Of a DNA stretch of 62,992 nt, positions 54,201 to 61,490 are shown in pieces. This DNA comes from UMGS1370 sp963557065. Lineage in GTDB: Bacteria > Bacillota > Clostridia > Lachnospirales > Lachnospiraceae. Every line of letters starts with the position of its first letter. The stretch's first letter is position 1. The position numbers and the translations under genes are program-made. Below the pieces are notes generated by a model that saw nothing but the letters and a program-made list of their open reading frames with translations, searched no databases and was not told the origin of the DNA. The stretch spans positions 1 through 62,992 of the forward strand of contig CAUWCT010000007.1 of NCBI GenBank assembly GCA_963557065.1, in the 5' to 3' direction.

Positions 54201-54494
54201 CAGATAGAAGCCAATACAAGATTTTACAAACTGGTGGATTATGGGGAGAAGCATATCAGAGATGATGTGAAACTGGATTATTTTGCAGTATCTCTTCCGG
54301 ATTTCCTTATTTTTGATGAGGATTTAAACAAGCGCAATCAGGCTCATTGCTATTATCTAATGGGACTGGGCATGCTGGGACTAAAGAAAGATGAAGAGGC
54401 AAAAGAGAATTTTGAAAAGGCTGTCGGTCTGGATCCGTCCCATCAGAATGCAGCCCTGTATCTGCGCATGACAGGATGCAAAGAGGTGTATTAG
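51207..54494 (+). CDS. DUF5107 + TPR-repeat protein
   Basis: A large 1095-residue soluble protein. Residues about 1-340 form a DUF5107 domain, a galactose-mutarotase-like beta fold with conserved WISGGIEFNWPQHHRP and LWWANPAVAVND segments. A beta linker follows (about 345-430), then many TPR helices (about 470-1090), for example AYYNLGLALFYQEKYDEA and KAYYYLGCLYYDK. It heads a cluster of sugar lactonase, dehydrogenase, dehydratase and aldolase genes. It may bind or epimerise the sugar, with the TPR part recruiting partners; no catalytic residues can be assigned. Confidence 0.88.
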   Translation: MEEVKIWEEQVMIPTYEVGEADKNPMFLEKRVYQGSSGKIYPYPTTETISREKKDKVYQAVFLENEYLKVMVLPELGGRIQRAYDKTNGYDFVYYNHVIKPALVGLTGPWISGGIEFNWPQHHRPTTFLPVDHVIRENEDGSKTLLVNDVDQMYGTKGIAAFTLYPDKAYIEITGQLYNRTPLPQTFLWWANPAVAVNDNTQSIFPPDVHSVYDHGKRDVSRFPIATGVYYKYDYSRGVDISRYKNIPVPTSYMAEKSEYDFVGGYDYGKQAGILHVADHHVSPGKKQWTWGCGDFGKAWDRNLTDEDGPYIELMTGVYTDNQPDFTWLKPFEEKTFKQYFMPYKAVGQVKNATTEAMLNMEMGQDGLYICVYASGAYENAQICVYKEGEEVYRETVKLSPVDIYEKTLPVMAEETQVKVAVEWEGKELVSYQPKKQEIPKLAEPAKAAKDPGEIMTNEELYLTGQHIEQYRHATYLPDPYYLEGLKRDAKDIRINNAYGMLLLRRGCFEEAERCFQNAIERLTCMNPNPYDSEAYYNLGLALFYQEKYDEAYDAFFKATWTNEQQEMSFYYLAALAARKKEWEMALGFVEKSLVKNMHNVKARGLKATILRYLGRKEDTGEWAKANLELDPFDYWTLFEMVFAGDAKQMELIRLRSRNFHETFLQTARDFAECGFYEEACRVLDAYEGAKPMIRYYQAHYLEFLEKGKEALEKTKEGEELSPVYCFPNKLEDIRALETAIKRNPEGAKAYYYLGCLYYDKLQHAKAIALWEESERLDNTYPTLLRNLAVAYYNKQSAPQKAKERLERAFALDPSDARVFLELDQLRRKLGVSAQERLGYYKEHLDLIEERDDLYTEYVTVLNLCQHYKEAYDAVMSHQFRAWEGAEGRITAQYKTALLELAKDAMRQSSYEEAKEYLEKALSYPENLGEGRLEGTKDNHLYYTLGLVMERLGEKEKAGECYEKATLGAMEPAGMLYYYDQPADMILYQGLAGEKLGRQIEANTRFYKLVDYGEKHIRDDVKLDYFAVSLPDFLIFDEDLNKRNQAHCYYLMGLGMLGLKKDEEAKENFEKAVGLDPSHQNAALYLRMTGCKEVY

Positions 54495-54495
54495 T

Positions 54496-54909
54496 ATGGC
54501 AAAAATTGAAAGGATCACAAAAGAAAGCTTTGCGCCTTTTGGAACAGTTATTGAATTTCCGGAAGGAAATAAGGAGAACTTTTATATTGTGGATACGGAG
54601 GAACTAAAACCCTGGAGAATCGCAGTGTTCCGGTACCGTAACCGCACTATTAAAACCATTGAGCGTCATCCTTCCTCAAAAGAAAGTTTTGAGCCTCTGT
54701 CCGGTGTTACACTGCTTTTGACAGCAGAGACAGAAAAGCCTGAACAGTATCGGATTTTCCTGTTAGACCGTCCGGTATGTTTAAAGAAAAATATCTGGCA
54801 TCAGGTTTTAGCTCTGAGTGAAGAAGCAAGTGTAAAGATTACAGAAAATCTGGAAGTAGAATCCGTTTTTTATAATCTGGATCAGGAGATCAATCCTCAG
54901 GTTTGCTGA
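54496..54909 (+). CDS. Ureidoglycolate lyase-like cupin protein
   Basis: A 137-residue protein of the AllA (PF04115-like) cupin fold, with KESFAPFGTVIEFPEG at the start, ERHPSSKESFEPLSG in the middle and KNIWHQVLALSEE near the C-terminus. Its ATG starts 1 bp after the stop of the DUF5107 gene, so they are coupled. The setting has no purine-degradation genes. It may act on a sugar acid or lactone rather than ureidoglycolate; this is inference from context. Confidence 0.75.
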   Translation: MAKIERITKESFAPFGTVIEFPEGNKENFYIVDTEELKPWRIAVFRYRNRTIKTIERHPSSKESFEPLSGVTLLLTAETEKPEQYRIFLLDRPVCLKKNIWHQVLALSEEASVKITENLEVESVFYNLDQEINPQVC

Positions 54910-54927
54910 GACTGAAAAAAGGTAGAT

Positions 54928-54957
54928 AAAGACTGTCCGACAGGGCAGTCTTTATTT
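54928..54957 (+). terminator. Hairpin with T-rich tail before the lactonase gene
   Basis: GACTGTCC/GGGCAGTC stem with flanking AAA/TTT pairs (54928-54953) and TTTATTTTA after it. It separates the DUF5107-cupin pair from the lactonase onward, at least partially. Confidence 0.65.
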
Positions 54958-55084
54958 TATGGAACCTTTTTTATTTCCGAAAAGTATAAAAAAATCAGGA
55001 GCGGATTCCGAAATGGAAATGATGGCAGAAGACGGGCGAGTTACAATAAAACTATACAGAACATTGCCGGAAAGGAGAAGGATT

Positions 55085-55930
55085 GTGGAGAGACTTACAG
55101 AGATTGGCGGAAGTCTGCTGGAAGACTGCATTTGGGATGAGAGACGCTGCTGCCTGTACTTTGTGGATATCGAGAAATTTCGGATCTATTGCTGGAAAGA
55201 AGGGGAAGAACTGGCCTGTCTTCCGATGCATACATACGTCAGCGCCATTGTTTTAAGAGAAGATGGCACATTGGCAGCCGCGCTTCAGGATGGACTGTAC
55301 CAGGTGGATTTCGAGAAAAGAACATACAGCAAAAGGATGGACAGTGGATTTCCTGCAAACATCCGCTATAATGACGGGAAATGTGACCAGTATGGAGACT
55401 TTTGGGCAGGAAGTATGTATGTGGATCAGAATGAGGCGGGAGCAAAGGAAGGTGGCAGCCTGTTCTGCATCAGAGATGGTGCAGTGGCAGCCCGGTATCC
55501 TTCTTATACGATTCCAAACGGTCTGGATTGGAAGGATGGATACTTTTTCCATACAGAAACCAGTGAAAAGAAAATATCCGTTTATTGTCAGGAAGAGAGT
55601 GTCAGAGGCGACATAGGCAAAAAGGTATCAGAGATCGACCTTTCAGAGGAAATGGGGGCGCCAGATGGAATGTGCATCGATCGGGACGGAAATCTGTGGA
55701 TTGCCATGTGGGGCGGTGCTCAGGTGATTGGATACGATCCGGAAAAAAAGGAGATATTTGAACGTATTCCGGTTCCGGCTAAAAATGTAAGCTGCTGCAT
55801 TCTGGGAGGAAAAGAAGGAAACCGTCTTTTTATTACCACTGCAGAAGATGAGTATAGCAAAGGAGAAGTTTATACTACATTATTAACAAATCATTATGGA
55901 AAGGCAGGATACCGATATGGAGGCAGGTAA
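55085..55930 (+). CDS. SMP-30/gluconolactonase-family sugar lactonase
   Basis: A 281-residue six-bladed propeller hydrolase. The divalent-metal ligands appear as Glu in SLLEDCIW, Asn/Asp in RYNDGKCDQYGDFWAG, PNGLDW, and Asp in APDGMCIDRDGN. It would open a sugar 1,4- or 1,5-lactone to the sugar acid. The GTG start at 55085 is preferred because AAAGGAG lies 8 nt upstream and the length fits the family. ATG 55013 with a weaker AGGAG is the alternative, giving 305 residues. It overlaps the SDR gene by 14 bp. Confidence 0.85.
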   Translation: MERLTEIGGSLLEDCIWDERRCCLYFVDIEKFRIYCWKEGEELACLPMHTYVSAIVLREDGTLAAALQDGLYQVDFEKRTYSKRMDSGFPANIRYNDGKCDQYGDFWAGSMYVDQNEAGAKEGGSLFCIRDGAVAARYPSYTIPNGLDWKDGYFFHTETSEKKISVYCQEESVRGDIGKKVSEIDLSEEMGAPDGMCIDRDGNLWIAMWGGAQVIGYDPEKKEIFERIPVPAKNVSCCILGGKEGNRLFITTAEDEYSKGEVYTTLLTNHYGKAGYRYGGR

Positions 55931-56681
55931 AAAAACAGTTTTAGTTACCGGCGGAGCAAAAGGGATTGGAAGGCAAGTTTGCCTGACAATGGCAGAGGAA
56001 GGCTACAATGTAATCGCTAATTACAGAACGGATGAGGATGCAGCCAGAACACTTCAAAGGCAGATTGAAGAAATGGGACGCAGATGTGAGATTATTTATG
56101 GCGACATGTCTGTTATAGAAGATATCAGAACCATGTATCAGAAAGCTTATGAGGCATTTGATACCATAGATGTGGTGGTAAATAATGCCGGCATCAGCAG
56201 TGAAGTCTATTTTTTAGATGCTACAGAGGAAATGTTTGACCATATGACTGCCGTAGACTGGAAAGGAGTATTTTTCAGCAGTCAGATTGCGGCAAAAGAA
56301 ATGATGAAACGGAAGACAGAGGGCGTGATTATCAATGTTTCTTCCAACCAGGTAGATGGGTGCTGGCCCAGAGCCACAATTTATGCTCCCACGAAGGCGG
56401 CAGTTACAAAATTTACTAAAAATGCGGCGATGGAACTGGCCGGAACAGGAGTCCGCATGGTAGCCATTGCACCTGGATATACAGATGTGGGATGGGAGCC
56501 GGGCGATATCAGGCTGGAAGCTGCACAAAGACTTCCTCTGCGCCGGTTTGCCAGCACAAAGGAGATTGCCAGAGGAGTCGTTTATCTGGCTTCTGAAGAT
56601 GCAGCCTATATGCTTGGAAGCACACTGACCATTGACGGCGGGGCAACCCTTCCGGTAGTTGCTGCCAATGACTTTGTGTGA
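55917..56681 (+). CDS. Short-chain dehydrogenase/reductase (sugar dehydrogenase type)
   Basis: A 254-residue classical SDR. VTGGAKGIG (about 10-18) binds NAD(P), NNAGIS follows, Ser in INVSSNQ and the YxxxK motif as YAPTK form the active site, and the C-terminus has TLTIDGG. The ATG at 55917 overlaps the lactonase gene by 14 bp; the upstream ATG at 55896 has no RBS. In context it would oxidise an aldose to its lactone, the first step before the lactonase. Confidence 0.9.
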   Translation: MEAGKKTVLVTGGAKGIGRQVCLTMAEEGYNVIANYRTDEDAARTLQRQIEEMGRRCEIIYGDMSVIEDIRTMYQKAYEAFDTIDVVVNNAGISSEVYFLDATEEMFDHMTAVDWKGVFFSSQIAAKEMMKRKTEGVIINVSSNQVDGCWPRATIYAPTKAAVTKFTKNAAMELAGTGVRMVAIAPGYTDVGWEPGDIRLEAAQRLPLRRFASTKEIARGVVYLASEDAAYMLGSTLTIDGGATLPVVAANDFV

Positions 56682-56700
56682 GAATGAAAGAGGAAAACAT

Positions 56701-58371
56701 ATGGAAGAGAAAAAGTATTATAACCAGCTTTTGCAGGGAGATGGCGGAGCGCTGAAAAGGGCGCTGTACAAATCCATGGGTTTTACCGATGAAGCGCTTT
56801 CAAAACCTCTGATTGCCATTGTAAATACATACACCAATGCAACTCCAGGCCATTACAATATCCAGGAACTTTGCGGGCAGGTGCAAAAGGGAATTGAGTC
56901 AGCCGGAGGAACTGCAATGACCTTTGGTACCATTGCTCCCTGCGACGGAATCGCGGAAGGACATGACGGCATGCGATATATCCTGCCTTCTAGAGATCTG
57001 ATTACATCGTCTGTGGAATGCATGGTGCGGGCTCACAAATTTGACGGGATAGTGTTGTTAGGATCCTGTGACAAAATAGTTCCGGGACTTTTGATGGCGG
57101 CAGCAAGGCTGGATATTCCGGCAATTTTCTGCAACGGAGGGCCGATGATGCCGGCTGTCTATAAAGGAAAGCATTATGACGGAAATATTGTTACCGAGGC
57201 AGTAGGATGGAAAAAGCGGGGGGAGATTACCCAGGAAGAATTTGCTGAAATTGAAAATCTGGCAGAACCCTGCGCGGGCTCCTGTGCAATGCTGGGAACA
57301 GCCAATACAATGGGGTGTCTGGCAGAGGCAATGGGAATGAGTCTTACAGGAAGTGCAGTGATTCCGGCGATTTATGCAAAACGGATGCAGGTCGCTTATG
57401 AAACAGGGCGTGCTGTAATGGGACTGGTAGAGAAACATATCAGCGCCCGTCAGATTATTACAAAAGAGTCTGTGGAAAACGCCATTGCTCTTTTAATGGC
57501 TATGGGCGGCTCTACCAACGGAATTATGCATCTTCAGGCCATTAGCAGAGAGGCTGGTCTGGGAGATTTGTCTCTGGAAACGTTTGATGTATGGAGCAGA
57601 AAGATTCCACAGGTGGCATCCGTTTATCCTGCTTCTCCCTATGATATGGTGGACTTTTATGAAGCAGGGGGAGTGCCTGCGGTAATGAAAGAAATAGAAG
57701 ACAGCCTGCATACTGACTGTATGACAGTAACCGGATGTACCATTGGAGAGAACCTGAAGGAACAGCCTTTTACCAAGAGAAGAGAAGTGATCCGCACAGC
57801 AGCAGATCCTTTCCACGCGAATGGAGGTGTTGCAGTCTTAAAGGGAAATCTGGCGCCTTATGGAGCAGTTGTAAAACCGGCAGCCATTCCGTCACAGCTG
57901 ATGAAATTCACTGGAAAGGCCATGGTATTTCAGAGTGAGCAGGAAGCGTGCAGTGCCATCCTGGAAGGCGGCGTAAAAGAACATACAGTGCTGGTACTGG
58001 CGTATGAAGGGCCGAAAGGAGGGCCTGGAATGCCGGAAATGTACCGTCCCATGAAATGCCTGGAAGGAATGGAACTTTCCGGAAACTGCGCGCTTGTAAC
58101 GGACGGCCGGTTTTCTGGATCAAACAGAGGATGCTTTGTGGGGCACATTTCACCGGAAGCTTATGAGGGGGGCTGTATTGGTCTGGTGGAAAATGGAGAT
58201 GAGATTACCATTGATGTGGAAAAGCGCAGTATTACACTGCATGTGGAGGATGCAGTGTTAGAAAAACGGCGTGAAAATTGGAAACCTGTGGAAAAAACGC
58301 TGATGCCTGGATACTTAAATGTGTACAAACGAACCAGCAGATCAGCCGCACAGGGAGCAGTTGTAGAGTAG
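56701..58371 (+). CDS. IlvD/Edd-family dehydratase (probable sugar-acid dehydratase)
   Basis: A 556-residue Fe-S dehydratase. APCDGIAEGHDGM (Cys81), GSCDKIVPG (Cys123) and CAGSCAMLGTANTM supply the cluster cysteines of the family, and TDGRFSGSNRG lies in the C-terminal part. The start at 56701 has AGAGGA upstream. Paralogues near sugar genes dehydrate aldonic acids such as arabonate, xylonate or galactonate to 2-keto-3-deoxy acids. True branched-chain IlvD is the alternative, but no ilv genes are nearby and all neighbours are sugar genes. Confidence 0.88.
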   Translation: MEEKKYYNQLLQGDGGALKRALYKSMGFTDEALSKPLIAIVNTYTNATPGHYNIQELCGQVQKGIESAGGTAMTFGTIAPCDGIAEGHDGMRYILPSRDLITSSVECMVRAHKFDGIVLLGSCDKIVPGLLMAAARLDIPAIFCNGGPMMPAVYKGKHYDGNIVTEAVGWKKRGEITQEEFAEIENLAEPCAGSCAMLGTANTMGCLAEAMGMSLTGSAVIPAIYAKRMQVAYETGRAVMGLVEKHISARQIITKESVENAIALLMAMGGSTNGIMHLQAISREAGLGDLSLETFDVWSRKIPQVASVYPASPYDMVDFYEAGGVPAVMKEIEDSLHTDCMTVTGCTIGENLKEQPFTKRREVIRTAADPFHANGGVAVLKGNLAPYGAVVKPAAIPSQLMKFTGKAMVFQSEQEACSAILEGGVKEHTVLVLAYEGPKGGPGMPEMYRPMKCLEGMELSGNCALVTDGRFSGSNRGCFVGHISPEAYEGGCIGLVENGDEITIDVEKRSITLHVEDAVLEKRRENWKPVEKTLMPGYLNVYKRTSRSAAQGAVVE

Positions 58372-58401
58372 AAAGATACAAGATAAGCAGGAGGAAATAA
58401 C

Positions 58402-59091
58402 ATGCTGACATGGAAAAATGATACAGAATTATTTGAAATTATGAAGAAAGAACTGTACTCGTCTGTTATCGGAGATATTCTGGACAAAATGCATTACACT
58501 CATCAATTTCTGCCTCAGCAGATTCAGCCTATTACAGAAGATATGGTAGTGGCCGGAAGGGCTATGCCGGTACTGGAAGCAGATGCGTTTGAAGAATTAT
58601 CAGACGGACAGAATCCGATTATGAAAAAGCCCTTTGGACTTATGCTGGAGGCGCTGGACGATCTGAAGGAAAATGAAGTCTATATCTGTACTGGGGCATC
58701 ACCCGTTTATGCGCTGGTGGGTGAGCTGATGTGTACCAGAATGCAGATCCTTAAGGCAGCAGGCGCTGTAGTAAATGGTTTTCACAGGGATACAAAAGGA
58801 ATCAAGGAACTGGGATTTCCATGCTTTTCATATGGGCGTTATGCGCAGGATCAGGCTCCGCGCGGCAAGGTTATTGATTTTCGCGTTCCGATAGAGATGG
58901 AGGGAGTAAGAATTCGTCCGGGAGATATTATTTTTGGAGATTTGGACGGGGTTCTCGTAATTCCGAGAGAGATTGAGACCGAGGTGATTCAGGCTGCCTA
59001 CGAAAAAGCTACTGGAGAAAAAATGGTTGCAGAAGGGATTAAGGCCGGGATGGCGGCAAAAGCGTCCTTTGATAAATACGGAATTATGTAA
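58402..59091 (+). CDS. RraA-family protein, probable class II pyruvate aldolase
   Basis: A 229-residue RraA/HMG-aldolase-type protein. GELMCTRMQ supplies the Glu, NGFHRDTKG holds the Arg-Asp pair that binds metal and pyruvate in the aldolases, and PGDIIFGDLDGVLVIP is the family signature. Because the Arg-Asp pair is kept, it is more likely a metal-dependent aldolase than the RNase-E inhibitor. It is the last gene of the sugar-acid cluster and could cleave a 2-keto-3-deoxy acid to pyruvate plus an aldehyde. RBS AGGAGG. Confidence 0.85.
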   Translation: MLTWKNDTELFEIMKKELYSSVIGDILDKMHYTHQFLPQQIQPITEDMVVAGRAMPVLEADAFEELSDGQNPIMKKPFGLMLEALDDLKENEVYICTGASPVYALVGELMCTRMQILKAAGAVVNGFHRDTKGIKELGFPCFSYGRYAQDQAPRGKVIDFRVPIEMEGVRIRPGDIIFGDLDGVLVIPREIETEVIQAAYEKATGEKMVAEGIKAGMAAKASFDKYGIM

Positions 59092-59189
59092 TCCGATCGG
59101 GACGATCCTTATAAGATATCCTTTAATCGCCGATATAATAATATAGAAGATACCAAAAAGGTTTGGCACTGCAAAAGGAGTGAAAGAGT

Positions 59190-59981
59190 ATGGGAGTTAT
59201 GATGATAGGCTCTGTCAATGCCTATACCCGGACTATGAAGATGTCGGCGATGTGGAAACAGAAACAGGAGAGCAAAAATTATACAGAAAAGTCAGAGGAT
59301 ATATTTCGCAAATACGGGGTGAGCCTTCAGCAGATAGAACAGGCGAGGGAATCCGGGGATCCAGAGAAAGCAGCGATTTATCAGAAACTTTCCACAGGGA
59401 AAAAGCTGACAGCAGAAGAAGAGGAATACTTACAAGAGCATGATGCAGCTTCCTACCAGCAATATAAGGAAGTGCAGGCGGAAAAGGAAAGCTATGAAAA
59501 GGCTTTAAAGCGCTGCAAGACAAAAGAAGAGGTAGAACGTCTGCAGACCACAAGACTTGGTGTGCGTCTGGCATCTGCCAATGCGATTGCCAACAATCCC
59601 AATATTCCCAAAAGCAAAAAAATGGAACTGTTAATGTACGAAAATGCCAAAACAAAAGCCATTGCAGAAATGACCTTAAAGTTTAAAGACAGCCTGGCTT
59701 ACGAGAAACTTCCGGAAGAGAGTGAAAATGCAAAAGAGGATAAACCGGTTGCGGATGAGAAACCGGTTCCGGAAGACAGCTCCATTCCAGAAGAGACACT
59801 CGATCCGGAGGAGAAACCTGTTCCAGAGGAAGGTGCTGTTTTAGGAGAGAAACAGGAACCTGTTTTTTACCAAAGACCAGACAAAGAAGAAACCGCACAT
59901 GCCTATGGGCGAAGAGTCTACCAGCAAGAGGCATTTTTTAAGCCGGATTCGGAAAAGATTTTAAAAGATAAAAAGGGATAA
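59190..59981 (+). CDS. Hypothetical protein with coiled coil and Pro/Glu-rich repeats
   Basis: A 263-residue soluble protein. The first 190 residues are charged and helical (probable coiled coil around 55-110), and residues about 180-230 are Pro/Glu-rich short repeats of the type EKPVPE. There is no signal peptide or TM segment and I recognise no family. RBS AAGGAG lies 9 nt upstream, and a TATAAT (59134-59139) lies 50 bp before the start. It is bounded by a strong terminator, so it is probably a single-gene unit. Confidence 0.7.
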   Translation: MGVMMIGSVNAYTRTMKMSAMWKQKQESKNYTEKSEDIFRKYGVSLQQIEQARESGDPEKAAIYQKLSTGKKLTAEEEEYLQEHDAASYQQYKEVQAEKESYEKALKRCKTKEEVERLQTTRLGVRLASANAIANNPNIPKSKKMELLMYENAKTKAIAEMTLKFKDSLAYEKLPEESENAKEDKPVADEKPVPEDSSIPEETLDPEEKPVPEEGAVLGEKQEPVFYQRPDKEETAHAYGRRVYQQEAFFKPDSEKILKDKKG

Positions 59982-59993
59982 AAATTGTTTGCG

Positions 59994-60029
59994 AAAAAAT
60001 TGCAGCGGGCAAACCTGCTGCAATTTTTT
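59994..60029. terminator. Symmetric terminator
   Basis: A 13-bp stem AAAAAATTGCAGC/GCTGCAATTTTTT (59994-60006 with 60017-60029); its A and T flanks make it active in both directions. Confidence 0.9.
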
Positions 60030-60079
60030 CTGTACTGGAAAAGATAAAAATTTTCTATTCCCAAAAGATATTAAGATGG

Positions 60080-60085
60080 TATAAT
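60080..60085 (+). promoter_or_regulatory. Extended -10 promoter of trkA-trkH
   Basis: TGGTATAAT with the -10 at 60080-60085 and no strong -35, 37 bp before the trkA start. Confidence 0.55.
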
Positions 60086-60122
60086 GATGGTGCAGATATA
60101 AGAACTGGTTTTGGAGGATATT

Positions 60123-61487
60123 ATGAATATTATTATCATCGGATGCGGGAAAGTGGGAAAGACACTGGCTCAGCAGCTGAGTGAGGAACGGCACGATATT
60201 GTATTGGTAGATACCAATTCGGAAAAACTTCAGGAAGTGACAGAGGAAATTGATGCAATGACTCTGACCGGCAACGGGGCCAGTATTGGAGTGCAGAAAG
60301 AAGCAGGAGTAGAAAATGCAGACATGCTCATAGCCGTAACTAACTCCGACGAATTAAACCTTTTGTGCTGTCTGATTGCCAAAAAGGTCAGCAAATGTGA
60401 GACGATTGCCCGCGTGAGAAATCCTATTTACAGCGAAGAGATCAACTTTATCAAAGAGCGTTTGGGCGTTTCCATGAGTTTGAATCCTGAATTTGCCACT
60501 GCTACAGAGATGGCAAGGCTTCTGCGTTTTCCGTCTGCCATTCAGATTGATACATTTGCAAAAGGCCGGGTGGAATTGCTGAAATTTAAAGTAAAGCCGG
60601 AATTTGACATGGATGGCCTTGCAGTATCCGGCCTGGCGGACAAGTTTAAATGCGATATTCTGATTTGCGACGTCGAAAGAGACGGGCAGGTCACAATTCC
60701 AGGAGGAAATTTTATCTTAAAGAATCACGACCTGGTTTCCATCGTGGCATCGCCCAATAATTCAGCAGCTTTTTTCAAAAAGATTGGACTGGCTACCAAC
60801 CAGGTAAAAAATGCTCTGATTGTAGGCGGAGGCACGCTGGGATACTATCTTGCCAAGCAGCTTTTAAACATGAAAATAAGAGTGCGCATTGTGGAAAAAG
60901 ACCCGAAACGGTGCGAGGAGTTAAGCGAACTTCTGCCGGATGCGGTGATTATCAACGGAGACGGAACAGATAAAAAACTTCTTCTTCAGTCTGGCCTTCC
61001 ATCAGCAGAGGCATTTATCACCCTGACCAATATTGATGAAGAAAACATTTTCCTGGCCCTTTATGCAAAGGATCAGAGCAATGCTAAATTGATCACCAAG
61101 GTAAACCGGTTTGCCTTTGACAATATTATCGAGAAACTGGACTTGGGAAGCGTTGTGTATCCCAAATATATTACAGCAGACTATATTCTCCAGTATGTCC
61201 GGGCCATGCAGAACTCTATTGGCAGTAATGTGGAGACTCTGTACCAGATTTTGGACAATCAGGCAGAGGCGCTGGAGTTTTCCATCCGGGAGGAAGGGCC
61301 TGTAGTGGGAGTTCCTCTCATGGAACTGTCTTTAAAAAAGAATCTTCTGGTGGCCTGCATTAACCACAAAGGACGAATCATTATCCCAAGAGGGCATGAC
61401 CAGATTCAGGTGGGCGATACGGTAATCATTGTAACAACGCAGAAAGGTCTTCAGGATATTAACGATATTCTCAGAAAACAGGTATAA
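60123..61487 (+). CDS. trkA: Trk-type potassium uptake regulatory subunit
   Basis: A 454-residue cytoplasmic gating protein with two RCK_N-RCK_C units. The N-terminal NAD-binding loops are IIGCGKVGKTLA (about 4-15) and VGGGTLGYYLA (about 235-245), and each unit ends in a TrkA_C domain. It binds nucleotide and opens the TrkH channel. The ATG at 60123 is preferred over the in-frame TTG at 60111, which lies on the GGAGG RBS. trkH starts 3 bp after it. Confidence 0.94.
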   Translation: MNIIIIGCGKVGKTLAQQLSEERHDIVLVDTNSEKLQEVTEEIDAMTLTGNGASIGVQKEAGVENADMLIAVTNSDELNLLCCLIAKKVSKCETIARVRNPIYSEEINFIKERLGVSMSLNPEFATATEMARLLRFPSAIQIDTFAKGRVELLKFKVKPEFDMDGLAVSGLADKFKCDILICDVERDGQVTIPGGNFILKNHDLVSIVASPNNSAAFFKKIGLATNQVKNALIVGGGTLGYYLAKQLLNMKIRVRIVEKDPKRCEELSELLPDAVIINGDGTDKKLLLQSGLPSAEAFITLTNIDEENIFLALYAKDQSNAKLITKVNRFAFDNIIEKLDLGSVVYPKYITADYILQYVRAMQNSIGSNVETLYQILDNQAEALEFSIREEGPVVGVPLMELSLKKNLLVACINHKGRIIIPRGHDQIQVGDTVIIVTTQKGLQDINDILRKQV

Positions 61488-61490
61488 GCC

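Noticed and set aside
55013..55084. ATG start for the lactonase at 55013
   Set aside because: The SD is weaker and further away than that of GTG 55085, and the shorter protein matches family length; it is kept only as an alternative.
59180..59443. An 87-codon frame overlapping the start of the 59190 gene
   Set aside because: The 59190 frame is longer and has a well-placed AAGGAG; the overlapping one has neither.
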